Notes: generated by a model not told the origin, from the sequence alone. A stretch of 64,000 bases of DNA from Actinopolymorpha pittospori (GCF_014873875.1 NZ_JADBEM010000001.1:9486001-9550000), one strand, 5' to 3'; counted from the stretch's first letter, positions 41,052 through 50,687 are shown. Numbers and translations: made by a program.

Positions 41052-43763
41052 TCAGCCGAGAACGTCGGCGACTTCGGTGCGGGAGGACACCCCGAGTTTG
41101 TGCAGGATGTTGGAGACGTGGATGGCAACGGTCTTCGGCGAGATGAAGAGGCGCCGGGCCAGTTCGGCGTTCGTCAGCCCGTCCGCGACCAGCACCGCGA
41201 CCTGCCGCTCCCGCCGGGTGAGGGCGGCACCCACCCCTGCCGTGGCACCGTCCGCGGCGGCCAACCCGAGCCGCGCGCGCACCTCCTCCAGCTGCGCGAC
41301 GCGCCAACCGCGCCACTGGCACAGGAGGCGTGCAGCCTTCTGCACGTGGCCGACCGCCACCTCCCGCGGCTGGTCGGTGAGCGCGAGCGCGCAGCGTGCC
41401 GCGCCCACGTGGGCGGTTCCACGCGCCGACGCGCCGAGGACCGGAGCGTCGGCGGCGACACGGTAGCTGGCGAGCGCCTTGGCCCACTCGCCGTGGGCCT
41501 CGGCCAGTTGTGCTTCCACCAGCGTGCGGGCGGCGTCCCACACGTGGACGTCGAGCAGCTCCTCGCCCATCCGGTCGAGGGTGGGCAGCGGCAACCCGAC
41601 GAACAGCGCGGCGGAGATCAGGTCGTGCGCCTGCGATCCGCTGCGCCAGGACTGCTCGGCGAGCGCGGCGAAGACCTGGTCCAGCTGGCTCTGCGCGGCG
41701 GCGAGGTCGCCTCGGCGGCAGGCGAGGTGGAAATCCAGGCCAGGAACGATCAGACCGGTGGCGTACGGCGAGGACCGCAACCCCTCGATCGTCTGGTCGG
41801 CCAGGTCGAGCTCGCCGGCCTCGAGGTAGAGCCCGCTGAGGAAGACGGCGTGGTAGCAGGTTCGACGAAGGTGCCGCTGCTCATAGCCTCGGTCGCGCTC
41901 GCGGCCGAGTTCGAGGGCGGTGATCGCCGCGGCGAGGTCGCCCTCGCGCGTCGCGATCCGCGCCCGGCCCTGGAAGTACGCCGCGACGGCGAGCGACTCG
42001 ATCCCGGCCCGCTCGGCATCGATCCGCATCCGCTCCAGGATCTCGGCGTGCTCGGCTGGTTCGGCGGCACCGGCGTTCTGGACGACGTGGTTCAGGGTGC
42101 GGGCGGCGAGCACCCACTCGCCGAGCTTCTCGGCCTCGTCGACGACCCAGGCGAGCAGCGCCCGGCCCTCGTCGCTGCTGGACGCGCGCTCGGTCAGGGC
42201 CGCGCCCTTCTCGACGAGTGCGGCGAGGCGGACGCGCGGCAGGTCGAACTCCTCCGCCAGGGCGATCGCGCGGTCCGCCCAGCTGACCGCCACCTCGGTC
42301 TGGTCGCGCAGCATGCACGACTGGGCCACCACCGTCATCGCCCGGGCCTGTTCCGCGCCGGGCGGCAGCTTCGCGATGAGCCGCTCGACCTCATCGGTGA
42401 GCGCCTCCATCCTGGCTTCTTCCTCGGTGTCCCAGGCCAGCCTGACCAGGAGGTACAGCGCCTCGACCTGCTCGCTCCTGGTGGCGGCGCGATCCTGCCA
42501 GCGCCGCGCGTAGGAGATGGCGTCGTCGAGCAGGTCGGCCAGCCAGGCCGCCTGCGCCGCGCCGGCCAGCAGTTCGGCGTCGTCGCTCTCCTCCTCCAGG
42601 CCCATCTCGGCGAGTTGCAGCGCCTGGTACGCCGACCCGATGGACAGGTAGAGCGCGGTCCCCTTCCGGGCGGCGGCGACCATCTCGTCGTACCGGCCCG
42701 CGGCGCGGGCGTGCAGGGCGACCATGGCCGGGTCGGAGCCGCCCGCCGCGAGCAACGCCTCCAGCGCCGCCTCGTGCAGCCGCCGCTGCTCACGACCGAG
42801 CAGCCGCGCCGAGATCGCCTCGCGCACCAGCGAGTGCCGGAAGTGGAAGTCGTCCTGGCCTTCCTGATCCTCGACGAGGACGCCGAGCACGACCAGCTCA
42901 CGCAGGGCGGCGATGAGTTCGTCCTCACCGGCACCGGTTACCGCCGCCAGCAGGTCGAACGGCACCCGGTGACCGAGCACCGCGGCCGCCTCCACGATCC
43001 GGCGTACAGGGGGTTGCAGTTCGTCGACCTGGCGGCGCAGGACCTCAGCGAGGCTCCAGGGCAGCGGTTGCTCGCCCAGCACCTCGAGACTGTCGTTCTC
43101 GTGGCCGCGCATGAGCTCTTCGAGGAAGAACGGGTTTCCGCCGGTGCGCTCGTGGAACGCGACCACCGAGCGGTAGGGCACGGGCTTCCCGGTGATGGTG
43201 GTGAGCAGGGCCGCGGTGTCGGACTCGGTGAGCCGCTCCAGCCCGAGATGGGTCACGGCGTAGCGGCGGCCGAGCCTGGCCAGCAGCGCGGCGATCGGCT
43301 GCCGGCTGGTGACCTCGTCGGGACGGTAGGTGCCGATCAGTAGCCGGGACCCACCGGTGTCGGCGATCCGCTCGAAGAGCGCGGCGCTCTCGGAGTCGGC
43401 CCAGTGCAGGTCCTCGAAGACGATGACCGCCGGCCGCTCGCCCACGAAGTCGTCCACGATGGCCAGGCCGGCGTGCAGGCGCTCGACCGGACTGCGGTCC
43501 GGATCGGCCAGTGAGTCGAGTTGGAACTCGTCGACACCGGGCCGACCGTCGACCGCGTCCAGGAGTACTTCGTAGGGGCGGGAGAGCGAGCCGGGCTCAG
43601 CGGTGCCGACCAGGACGGTGTACTCCGACCCGAGCGTGGCCAGCAACTCCTGGATCAGCCGGGTCTTGCCGACGCCCGGCTCCCCCGCGATGACGGCGAC
43701 CCGGGACTGGCCGGAGGCCGCGAGCTCGGTGAGTTGCCCAAGCTCACGGTCGCGCCCGACCAT
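41052..43763 (-). CDS. LuxR-type ATPase transcriptional regulator (LAL family)
   Basis: 903 residues from the ATG at 43763. N-terminal AAA/STAND-type ATPase with Walker A in GEPGVGKTRLIQELL and Walker B near AVIVFEDLHWADSE, a long central region of helical TPR-like repeats, and a C-terminal LuxR HTH (LTRRERQVAVLVADGLTNAELARRLFISPKTVAIHVSNIL). LAL regulators activate secondary-metabolism or sugar operons on ligand and ATP binding. The start overlaps the stop of an 82-residue gene (TGATG), so translation is coupled. Its target is not evident. Confidence 0.92.
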   Translation of the reverse strand: MVGRDRELGQLTELAASGQSRVAVIAGEPGVGKTRLIQELLATLGSEYTVLVGTAEPGSLSRPYEVLLDAVDGRPGVDEFQLDSLADPDRSPVERLHAGLAIVDDFVGERPAVIVFEDLHWADSESAALFERIADTGGSRLLIGTYRPDEVTSRQPIAALLARLGRRYAVTHLGLERLTESDTAALLTTITGKPVPYRSVVAFHERTGGNPFFLEELMRGHENDSLEVLGEQPLPWSLAEVLRRQVDELQPPVRRIVEAAAVLGHRVPFDLLAAVTGAGEDELIAALRELVVLGVLVEDQEGQDDFHFRHSLVREAISARLLGREQRRLHEAALEALLAAGGSDPAMVALHARAAGRYDEMVAAARKGTALYLSIGSAYQALQLAEMGLEEESDDAELLAGAAQAAWLADLLDDAISYARRWQDRAATRSEQVEALYLLVRLAWDTEEEARMEALTDEVERLIAKLPPGAEQARAMTVVAQSCMLRDQTEVAVSWADRAIALAEEFDLPRVRLAALVEKGAALTERASSSDEGRALLAWVVDEAEKLGEWVLAARTLNHVVQNAGAAEPAEHAEILERMRIDAERAGIESLAVAAYFQGRARIATREGDLAAAITALELGRERDRGYEQRHLRRTCYHAVFLSGLYLEAGELDLADQTIEGLRSSPYATGLIVPGLDFHLACRRGDLAAAQSQLDQVFAALAEQSWRSGSQAHDLISAALFVGLPLPTLDRMGEELLDVHVWDAARTLVEAQLAEAHGEWAKALASYRVAADAPVLGASARGTAHVGAARCALALTDQPREVAVGHVQKAARLLCQWRGWRVAQLEEVRARLGLAAADGATAGVGAALTRRERQVAVLVADGLTNAELARRLFISPKTVAIHVSNILHKLGVSSRTEVADVLG

Positions 43764-44011
43764 CACCCGACTTGCCCCGCCACGTGTCCACCGCACGGAG
43801 CAAAGTTACCGTCCGGTCGGCCGGGCGCCGAAGCGCCGGCCTCGCCCTCCTCGCGGGCGGCCGCCCCGCGGCGGAGCCGGTTGGCGGCGCGGTTGGCCGC
43901 GCGGCGGTACCGGCGCGCCGCGCTGAGCCGGTTGTGGCGCTCGGCGGCGGTGATCATCTGGCGCTGTTGGGCCTCCGCCAGACTGAGCATCAGATGGGGG
44001 TGCTGAATCAT
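43763..44011 (-). CDS. Small protein coupled to LuxR-type regulator
   Basis: 82 residues. The start MIQHPHLMLSLAEAQQRQMITAAERHNRLSAARRYRRAANRAANRLRR, given here in pieces (MIQHPHLMLSLAEA, QQRQMITAAERHNRL, then an Arg-rich helix), resembles short actinobacterial proteins found alone or beside regulators. The C-terminus is Gly/Ala-rich. GGAAGGACCGG lies upstream of the ATG. The stop overlaps the LuxR start. Function unknown. Confidence 0.65.
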   Translation of the reverse strand: MIQHPHLMLSLAEAQQRQMITAAERHNRLSAARRYRRAANRAANRLRRGAAAREEGEAGASAPGRPDGNFAPCGGHVAGQVG

Positions 44012-44079
44012 TTCCGGTCCTTCCGAAGTGGTGTGACACCATCCTCGTTTCGGTAAGGACCAGCTGCCATCAGCATCGA

Positions 44080-44142
44080 TTACCTATCTTGAGCGGCCGG
44101 CGTTACCTATGCCGCCCTCGGACCCACCTAGGCATATCTAGG
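44080..44142 (-). promoter_or_regulatory. Repeated TAGGTA boxes upstream of LuxR unit
   Basis: On the minus strand ATAGGTAA occurs twice (44080-44087 and 44103-44110) and a variant CTAGGTGG at 44124-44131. Starts are 23 and 21 bp apart, about two helical turns. The last box is part of a CCTAG-N6-CTAGG dyad (44127-44142). The block lies 69-131 bp upstream of the small gene that leads the LuxR unit, and looks like a set of regulator sites on one face of the helix. Confidence 0.45.
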
Positions 44143-44173
44143 GCCTGCCTCGGCCCCATGGCGCGGCGGCCGG

Positions 44174-46537
44174 TCAGGTCGGCGCGGTCGGCCGGCGGTG
44201 AGCGGGCTCGCGACCCGGAGGCTGGCGCGGAGACGGGTGCGTCGGCGTACGCGGGATCGGCATCGTCAGGCGTTCACCGGCGTGCAGCGTGATCTGCTCG
44301 CCATGGTGGGAGGTGTTGATCTCCTCACCCTCCAGCAGGTGGTAGGTGGCCTCCTTGCTGGCGATCCGCACACCGATCTGGCGCCCCTTGAAGCGCATCC
44401 GGAAGCTGATGCTGGTGAGCTCGGGAGGAAGCCGGGGCGCGAAGGTGATCTCGCCGCCGTGGTCCCGCATGCCGCCGAAGCCGGCGACCGTGGCGATCCA
44501 GGCACCGGCCAGGGACGCGATGTGCAGCCCGTTGTGGGTGTTGCGGTGCAGGTCGTGCAGGTCGGCCAGGGCCGCCTCGGCGAGGTAGTCGTAGGCCAGC
44601 TCGAGGTGGCCACACTCCGCGGCCAGGACCGCCTGCGTCGCGGCCGACAGCGAGGAGTCGCGGACGGTCAGCTGCTCGTAGTAGTGGAAGTTGCGCGCCT
44701 TCTGCTCCGCGGTGAAGGCGTCGCCGCGCACGTGCATCGCGAGAACGAGGTCGGCCTGCTTGACGACCTGCTTGCGGTAGAGATCGAAGTAGGCGTAGTT
44801 GAGCAGCAGCGGGTAGGTCTCGCGGGGTGTGTTGGCGAAGTCCCAGACCGCGTGGTTGGTGAACTGCTCCGACTGGGGATGCACCTGCAGCTCGGTGTCG
44901 TACGGAACGACCATCCGGTGTGCCGCGTCACGCCACCGGGACGTCTCCTCCTCATCGACTCCGAGCGTCTGCGCGATGTCGGGGTGGCGTTCGCAACTGT
45001 CGGCCGCCTCGCGCAGGTTTCGCTGGGCCATGAGGTTGGTGTAGACGTTGTTGTCCGCGATCGCGCTGTACTCGTCCGGGCCGGTCACCCCGTCGATCCG
45101 GAAGCCGGCGTGGACGTCGTGGTGGCCGAGCGACATCCACAGCCGGGCGGTCTCGACGAGGAGTTCGAGCCCGTAGAGCCGCTCGAACTGCTCGTCGCCG
45201 GTTGCCGAGAGGTACCGCGCGACCGCGTCGGCCACGTCGGCTCCGACGTGGAAGGCCGCGGTGCCGGCCGGCCAGTAGCCCGAGCACTCCTCGCCGTTGA
45301 TGGTCCGCCACGGGAACGCCGCCCCCGCCTGGCCGAGCTGGGCGGCGCGGGTGCGGGCCTTGTCCAGCGTGGAGTGCCGCCACTGCAGCGCGTTGCTCAC
45401 GGCCTCCGGAACGGTGTAGGTGAGTACCGGCAGGACGAAGGACTCGGTGTCCCAGAACGCGTGCCCGTCGTAACCGGGGCCGGTCAGCCCCTTGGCCGGG
45501 ATCGCGCGGGTCTCGCCGCGGGCACCGGCCTGCAGGACGTGGAACAACCCGAACCTGAGTGCCTGCTGGAGTTCGGCGTCACCGTCGAGTTCGACGTCGG
45601 CGGAGCGCCAGAAGTCGTCGAGGTACCCGCGTTGTTCGTTCAGCAGACCCTGCCAGCCGGTCTGCCGGGCGCCGGCCAGCGCCGCGTCCACCTGCGCCCG
45701 CAGCGCCGGAGTGGAGCGCTGGCTCGACCAGCCGTAGGCGATGTACTTCGTCATCCGCAGCCGCTGGCCCATCCGCACCTGGACGGCGACGGTCAGTCGG
45801 GCCAGGTCCTCCTCCGCCTGGACCTCGGTCCACATCGGGTCGCGGACGTCGAACTCGTGGTCCATCGCGGCCGCCATCCGCAGCCCGGAGCGCCGGGTGT
45901 GGTGGGCGAGGACGGCGCGGTAGCCCTCCGCCGAGGCGAAGTCGGCGACGAGCGGCGCCTCCAGGACGGCGGCCACCCGGGGATCCATGGTGACCCGCTC
46001 GATGGGCTCGTTGGCGAGCAGGTCCGACTGCAGGACGACCTGCAGGTCACCGTCGAGTGGCTCGACCTCGTAGTGGATGGCCGCGACCGCCCGCTGGGTG
46101 AAGGAGACCAGGCGTTCGGACTCGATGCGTACCTGCCGGCCCGTCGGCGAGATCCACTCGGTGCGCCGCCGCAGCGTGCCGGAGCGGAAGTCGAGGACGC
46201 GCTCGTGGAAGGGCGCGGAGCCGTAACGCATGTCGAGCGGCTCGTCCTCGACCAGCAGCCGGATGATCTTGCCGTCGGTGACGTTGACGACGGTCTGGCC
46301 GTCCTCGGGATAGCCGTACCCCGCCTCGCCGTAGGGCAGTGGTCTGCGCTCGAAGAAGCCGTTCAGGTAGGTGCCGGGCAGGCCGCGCGGCTCGCCCTCC
46401 TCGAACGCTCCTCGCAACCCGATGTGGCCGTTGGACAGGGCGAAGGAGGACTCCGTGCGCTTCAGCGCCTCGATGTCCAGCCCGCTCCAGCGCAGCTCCC
46501 AGGGCGAGACTTCGTACCTCGGCTGCTCGGTCGTCAT
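44174..46537 (-). CDS. Glycoside hydrolase family 65 phosphorylase
   Basis: 787 residues of the GH65 type (maltose, trehalose or kojibiose phosphorylase family). N-terminal beta-sandwich (ESSFALSNGHIGLRGAFEEGEPRGLPGTYLNGFFE), catalytic helical barrel with FWDTESFVLPVL and the general-acid Glu in GVTGPDEYS, and a C-terminal jelly-roll end. It cleaves an alpha-linked glucose disaccharide with phosphate to give beta-glucose 1-phosphate and glucose. Its ATG overlaps the stop of the phosphoglucomutase gene (ATGA), the partner that uses the product. Confidence 0.92.
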   Translation of the reverse strand: MTTEQPRYEVSPWELRWSGLDIEALKRTESSFALSNGHIGLRGAFEEGEPRGLPGTYLNGFFERRPLPYGEAGYGYPEDGQTVVNVTDGKIIRLLVEDEPLDMRYGSAPFHERVLDFRSGTLRRRTEWISPTGRQVRIESERLVSFTQRAVAAIHYEVEPLDGDLQVVLQSDLLANEPIERVTMDPRVAAVLEAPLVADFASAEGYRAVLAHHTRRSGLRMAAAMDHEFDVRDPMWTEVQAEEDLARLTVAVQVRMGQRLRMTKYIAYGWSSQRSTPALRAQVDAALAGARQTGWQGLLNEQRGYLDDFWRSADVELDGDAELQQALRFGLFHVLQAGARGETRAIPAKGLTGPGYDGHAFWDTESFVLPVLTYTVPEAVSNALQWRHSTLDKARTRAAQLGQAGAAFPWRTINGEECSGYWPAGTAAFHVGADVADAVARYLSATGDEQFERLYGLELLVETARLWMSLGHHDVHAGFRIDGVTGPDEYSAIADNNVYTNLMAQRNLREAADSCERHPDIAQTLGVDEEETSRWRDAAHRMVVPYDTELQVHPQSEQFTNHAVWDFANTPRETYPLLLNYAYFDLYRKQVVKQADLVLAMHVRGDAFTAEQKARNFHYYEQLTVRDSSLSAATQAVLAAECGHLELAYDYLAEAALADLHDLHRNTHNGLHIASLAGAWIATVAGFGGMRDHGGEITFAPRLPPELTSISFRMRFKGRQIGVRIASKEATYHLLEGEEINTSHHGEQITLHAGERLTMPIPRTPTHPSPRQPPGREPAHRRPTAPT

Positions 46538-47268
46538 GGCACCGTCGTCAGCAGGTCGGCGAGGTCGGTCACGGCGAGGTCGGCACCGTGCTCGCGCAGC
46601 GCGGCCGCCTGACCCACGCGGTCGACCCCGACCACGAAACCGAAGGCGCCCGCCCGGCCGGCCTCCACGCCGGCGAGGGCGTCCTCGAACACCGCCGCGC
46701 GCGCGGGCTCGACGCCGAGGGCCCTGGCGCCGGCCAGGTAGGAGTCCGGGGCCGGCTTGCCCCGTAGCCCCTGGTCGGCGACCACGATGCCGTCGATGCG
46801 GGCCTGGACGAACTGGTCGAGGTTCGCCGCCGCGAGGACGGCCTCGGCGTTCTGGGAGGCGGTGACCACGCCGATGGCGAACCCCGCGTCGCGCACCTCC
46901 TCGAGGTAACGCACCGAGCCGGGATAGGCGCTCACACCACGCTCCTTGACGAGCTCGAGAAGCAGGTCGTTCTTCCGGTTTCCGACCCCGTTGACGGTCT
47001 GGGCGTCGGACGGATCGTCGGCGGAACCCTCGGTGAGGGTGATGCCGCGGGAGTGCAGGAACTCACGTACGCCGTCGGCCCGGGGGCGCCCGTCGACGTG
47101 CTGGTCGTAGTCGTCCTGGCTGAAGGGTCGGTAGCCGGAACCCTCGCGCGCCCGGAGGAACTCGTCGAAGGTCTGTTTCCACGCCGCCATGTGCACGCTG
47201 GCGGTCGTGGTCAGGACGCCGTCGAGGTCGAACAGGCAGGCCGTGATCGGCTCGGGTAGACCCAGCAC
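46534..47268 (-). CDS. Beta-phosphoglucomutase-family HAD protein
   Basis: 244 residues. HAD motifs: LFDLDGVLTTTASVH (nucleophile Asp and acid Asp), VTASQNAE, GKPAPDSYL (Lys) and FEDALAGVEAGRAG. The cap domain after motif one contains the GVREFLHSRGI segment usual in beta-PGM-like proteins of trehalose/maltose operons. It converts beta-glucose 1-phosphate to glucose 6-phosphate. It precedes and overlaps the GH65 gene, a well-known pair. Confidence 0.92.
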   Translation of the reverse strand: MLGLPEPITACLFDLDGVLTTTASVHMAAWKQTFDEFLRAREGSGYRPFSQDDYDQHVDGRPRADGVREFLHSRGITLTEGSADDPSDAQTVNGVGNRKNDLLLELVKERGVSAYPGSVRYLEEVRDAGFAIGVVTASQNAEAVLAAANLDQFVQARIDGIVVADQGLRGKPAPDSYLAGARALGVEPARAAVFEDALAGVEAGRAGAFGFVVGVDRVGQAAALREHGADLAVTDLADLLTTVP

Positions 47269-47453
47269 GATGCTGACGCTACCGCGCGATCATGGGAACG
47301 CGCCGCAACCCGGATGAATCCGCGAAGCGGCAGGTGCCGGTCTCACCGGACCGGGCCCGCGCGAACGCGCCACGCTCGCGCAGGCCGACAACTGTCCGGC
47401 AAGCTCCCGACCCCGCTCCCTACCCCGACGGCCGGCGACCTGGTGCGGTCGCG

Positions 47454-50400
47454 TCAGGTCCGGCCGTTCGGGCCGTCGTCGAGGTCCTCGCCCAGGCTCT
47501 CGTCGAGTTCCTCTCCGCCGCTGCTGCGCGCGGCGATGGCCGCCTGCTCCTGCCGCGGTCCGGGCAGCGCCAGCCGGGACGTCGGCTTCGCGCTCACCGC
47601 ACCGCCCTGGCCGGCCACCAGCACCCGCAGGCTCTCCGCGGTCACCGGTGCGATGTCGACGAACCCCGCGTCGATCGCGAGGTGGAACGCCGCCCGCGCA
47701 CCGGCCACCTCACCCTGCTGGCGCAGCAGGGAGCCGAGGTTGACGGCGGCGACCGACACCACCTCGGCGTGCCCGGAGTCCACCGCCAACTGGTACGCGG
47801 CTCGCGCACCGGGCACGTCGCCCTGCTCGTCCAGCAGCAACCCGAGGTTCAGCGCCGCCATCGGTGCCACGTCGGCGTGCCCGGAGTCCACCGCCAACTG
47901 GTACGCGGCCCGCGCACCCGCGACATCGGACTCCTCCGTCAGCAGCACACCCAGGTTGTTCGCCGCCATCGGTGAGACGTCCGGGTGGTCGGACTCGACG
48001 GCCCGTTCGTAGGCCGCGCGCGCACCGGCGACATCGGACTCCTCCGTCAGCAGCACACCCAGGTTGTTCGCCGCCATCGGCGCCACTTCCGGGTGCCCGG
48101 AGTCGACTGCTCGCTGGAACGCCGTCTCCGCGCCGACCAGGTCCCCCTGGTCCTTCAGCAGTGAGCCGCGGTACAGCGCGGCCATCGGCACCACGTCGAC
48201 GTCGCCCGAGTCGACCGCCCGCTGGTAGGCCGCCTCGGCTCCGGTCAGGTCACCCTGGTCCTTCAGCAGCATCCCGAGGTTCAGGGCGGCGACCGGAGTG
48301 ACGCTCACGTCGCCGGAGTCCATCGCCCGCTGGTAGGCCGCCTTCGCGCCCGACATGTCACCCTGCTCACGCAGCAGCGAACCCAGGTTCAGCGCCGCGA
48401 CCGGCACCACCTCGGAGTGCCCGGAGTCGACCGCCTTCTGGTAGGCCGTCTTCGCGCCCGACATGTCACCCTGTTCACGCAGCAGCGAACCCAGGTTCAG
48501 CGCCGCGACCGGCACCACTTCGCGGTGTCCGGAGTCGATCGCCTTCTGGTAGGCCGACTCGGCGCCGGCGACGTCGCCCTGGTCCTTGAGCAGCATCCCG
48601 AGGTTGAGTGCCGCCGGAGGTACGACGTCGGTGTGCCCCGACTCGACGGCCCGTTGCCACGCCGCCCGCGCGCCGGACACGTCGCCCTGTTCACGCAGCA
48701 GCGAACCCAGCTCGTTCGCGACCCGCGGAACGACGTCGGGGTGCCCGGACTCCATCGCCCGCTGGTAGGCCATCCGCGCACCGTTGAGGTCGTGCTGCTC
48801 ACGCAGCAGCGTCCCGAGGTTGTTCGCGGCACGCGGCATGACGTCGGGGTGCGCGGAGTCGATCGCGCGTTGGAACGCCGTCCGCGCGCCGGGCACGTCG
48901 CCCTGCTCACGCAACAGCAGACCGAGGTTGTTCGCCGCGCGCGGCGCCTCCCCCGCGTGGTCGGCATCCAGGACCTTGCGGAACGCCATCTCGGCGGCCG
49001 CGGAGTTGTCGCGCAGGCTGGCCCCGATACCGATGTTGAACGCGTCGTCGGCCGGAACGGCAGCGAGCAGTTCCTGCCACATCGCCTCGAACACCGGCCG
49101 CGCCTCGTGGCCGTGCCGGCCCTCCTCGACCGCGATGACGTAGTCGAGCACCTCCAGGCCGGCACCGTCCTCGGTGTGGCTCAGCAGCGCCACCTCCGAC
49201 GACGCGGCCTCGGTCGCCCAGGAGAGGCCCTCCTCGAACAGCCTGGTGGTCGGATCCAGGTCGATGCGGACCCGCCGCAGGTACAGCGGGTAGAGGCCAC
49301 GCAGTTCGGCATCGGTGAGTGGACGGTTCAGACCGGCCCGGCGTGCGTCCACCGCCGCCTGGACGATCGTGTACCCGGCCGGCTCCTGGTCCTTGCCGGC
49401 CTGGAACTTCGCGATCAGCTGGTCACCGCTGACGACCGCCTCGCCGATGCTCGCGCTGATGTGCATCTGCGGGTACAGCTGTTCGGCCTCGGCGCGTTCG
49501 CGCACGGTCAGCTCGAAGTCGAGTGGCACCTTCGTGGCCCGCCGCAGGGCCGCCTTCGCGGTCGCCGCGACGTCGCCACCGCTGGACAGGATCTGGTCCC
49601 AGCGCTCGTCGGTGATGGTGGCGATCAGCAGGGCCCGCTCCGACGCCCGGTCGAGGGCGTCGGCGGACAGGTGCGTGAGGTCGGCGGCCGTCACGTCGTC
49701 CAGCCACACCACCCACGGCTGTCGTTCGTGCGCCAGCGCGCCGTCGTCCCGCAGCAGCTCGGCGACCTCCTCGCCGCTGGCCGGGATGAGGACACCGGGA
49801 TCCCGGCCACCAAGAACCGATCGCGCCGCCTCCACGACGGTGCGCGACTTGCCGGCCTTGGCCGGACCGACGACGACCACGAACGGGAACGGCGCGCTGT
49901 CGGCGTTCAGCAGCGCGGCGAGGCGACCATCGGCGGCCGGTCGGCGCACGTAGGGCGCCTGACCGCGCGAGGTGTACATCGTCTGGGTCGGCCCCAACTG
50001 GGCGTTGGTGAGGTCGGACAGCCGGGGCAGCTTGCGCTCCGGGACCCGCGGCTGCTGCTGCTGCCTCCGACCGGACTCACGTCGGCGTTGCTTGGGCCGC
50101 GTCTGCTCCTCCCACGGCTTGGTCGCCGGCGGGCCTGCACCGACCGCTGGTGCTTCGGGTCGCTGCTCGCCCCAGGGAGCGTTGCGTTCCTCCCAGGGCT
50201 CGGCCCCGGGACGTTGCTGCTCCTCTTCCTCCTGCCAGGGCTCGCCCGCATCGTCCCAGCCGCCGCCCTCTTGCCAGGATCCACCAGGCTCGTCACCCTC
50301 CGCCGTCGGCGGCGGCGCCTTCTTCGCGGCGGCCTTCTCGGCGCGGGCGGCGCGCATCTCCTCAGGTTCTGTCAGGCGCCCCACGCCGGCCACCACGAAA

Positions 50401-50687
50401 GCGGCCACCGCAAGAAAGAACATGCCGCCCACCATCGCCCGTTGCGTACCGGCCGTGATGGTCTCGGTCAATGCCCCCAGAACCAGCAGAACGAGGCCAC
50501 TCATGCCCAGCGAGCGGACCCAGGTCCGCCCGCGAGGCGCGTCCGGCTTCACCGAGTCTTCTTGCTCCCCGGCCACAAACTCACCCCCCGGCGCTCCCTC
50601 GCTCGGGCCGGCGCCCCGCAGCTGGCCTACCGCCTCTGACCTGCGGAAACAGTCGATCCCGGGGGACGTCTCTGAGACATCCCTCAT
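47454..50687 (-). CDS. Membrane-anchored NTPase with 36-residue TPR-like repeats
   Basis: About 1077 residues; start uncertain (ATG at 50687, or GTG at 50576 or 50552). Two membrane helices near the N-terminus (MSGLVLLVLGALTETI and MVGGMFFLAVAAFVVAG) are followed by a low-complexity Glu/Gln/Trp-rich linker, a P-loop domain (Walker A GPAKAGKS, Walker B VVWLDDV) and a helical middle region. The C-terminal 470 residues are about twelve tandem 36-residue units, plus one decayed unit, with a shared pattern (Y/F-Q-R-A, SGH-DV, AA-NLG-LL, QGD-GA). This is a STAND-like layout: sensor repeats, NTPase switch, membrane anchor. No effector domain is recognisable. Function unknown. Confidence 0.8.
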   Translation of the reverse strand: MRDVSETSPGIDCFRRSEAVGQLRGAGPSEGAPGGEFVAGEQEDSVKPDAPRGRTWVRSLGMSGLVLLVLGALTETITAGTQRAMVGGMFFLAVAAFVVAGVGRLTEPEEMRAARAEKAAAKKAPPPTAEGDEPGGSWQEGGGWDDAGEPWQEEEEQQRPGAEPWEERNAPWGEQRPEAPAVGAGPPATKPWEEQTRPKQRRRESGRRQQQQPRVPERKLPRLSDLTNAQLGPTQTMYTSRGQAPYVRRPAADGRLAALLNADSAPFPFVVVVGPAKAGKSRTVVEAARSVLGGRDPGVLIPASGEEVAELLRDDGALAHERQPWVVWLDDVTAADLTHLSADALDRASERALLIATITDERWDQILSSGGDVAATAKAALRRATKVPLDFELTVRERAEAEQLYPQMHISASIGEAVVSGDQLIAKFQAGKDQEPAGYTIVQAAVDARRAGLNRPLTDAELRGLYPLYLRRVRIDLDPTTRLFEEGLSWATEAASSEVALLSHTEDGAGLEVLDYVIAVEEGRHGHEARPVFEAMWQELLAAVPADDAFNIGIGASLRDNSAAAEMAFRKVLDADHAGEAPRAANNLGLLLREQGDVPGARTAFQRAIDSAHPDVMPRAANNLGTLLREQHDLNGARMAYQRAMESGHPDVVPRVANELGSLLREQGDVSGARAAWQRAVESGHTDVVPPAALNLGMLLKDQGDVAGAESAYQKAIDSGHREVVPVAALNLGSLLREQGDMSGAKTAYQKAVDSGHSEVVPVAALNLGSLLREQGDMSGAKAAYQRAMDSGDVSVTPVAALNLGMLLKDQGDLTGAEAAYQRAVDSGDVDVVPMAALYRGSLLKDQGDLVGAETAFQRAVDSGHPEVAPMAANNLGVLLTEESDVAGARAAYERAVESDHPDVSPMAANNLGVLLTEESDVAGARAAYQLAVDSGHADVAPMAALNLGLLLDEQGDVPGARAAYQLAVDSGHAEVVSVAAVNLGSLLRQQGEVAGARAAFHLAIDAGFVDIAPVTAESLRVLVAGQGGAVSAKPTSRLALPGPRQEQAAIAARSSGGEELDESLGEDLDDGPNGRT
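47600..49010 (-). repeat. About twelve 108-bp repeats encoding TPR-like units
   Basis: The C-terminal part of the NTPase gene is an array of 108-bp units. Neighbouring units share long stretches, for example 'NNLGVLLTEESDVAGARAAYE' type blocks (in two successive units) and 'ALNLGSLLREQGDMSGAK' (in two others). The near-identity of adjacent pairs suggests recent unit duplication. Confidence 0.8.

Noticed and set aside
40947..43343. Nearly 800-codon frame opposite the LuxR-type regulator
   Set aside because: Also an antisense shadow; the regulator frame has Walker and HTH motifs.
44198..46612. 804-codon open frame opposite the GH65 gene
   Set aside because: Antisense shadow caused by high third-position GC; the GH65 frame has full catalytic motifs.
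47864..50639. Long open frames on the plus strand opposite the TPR-NTPase gene
   Set aside because: They mirror the repeat array and the GC-rich codon pattern; their proteins are Arg/His/Val-rich with no domain, and the minus-strand frame is clearly protein-like.
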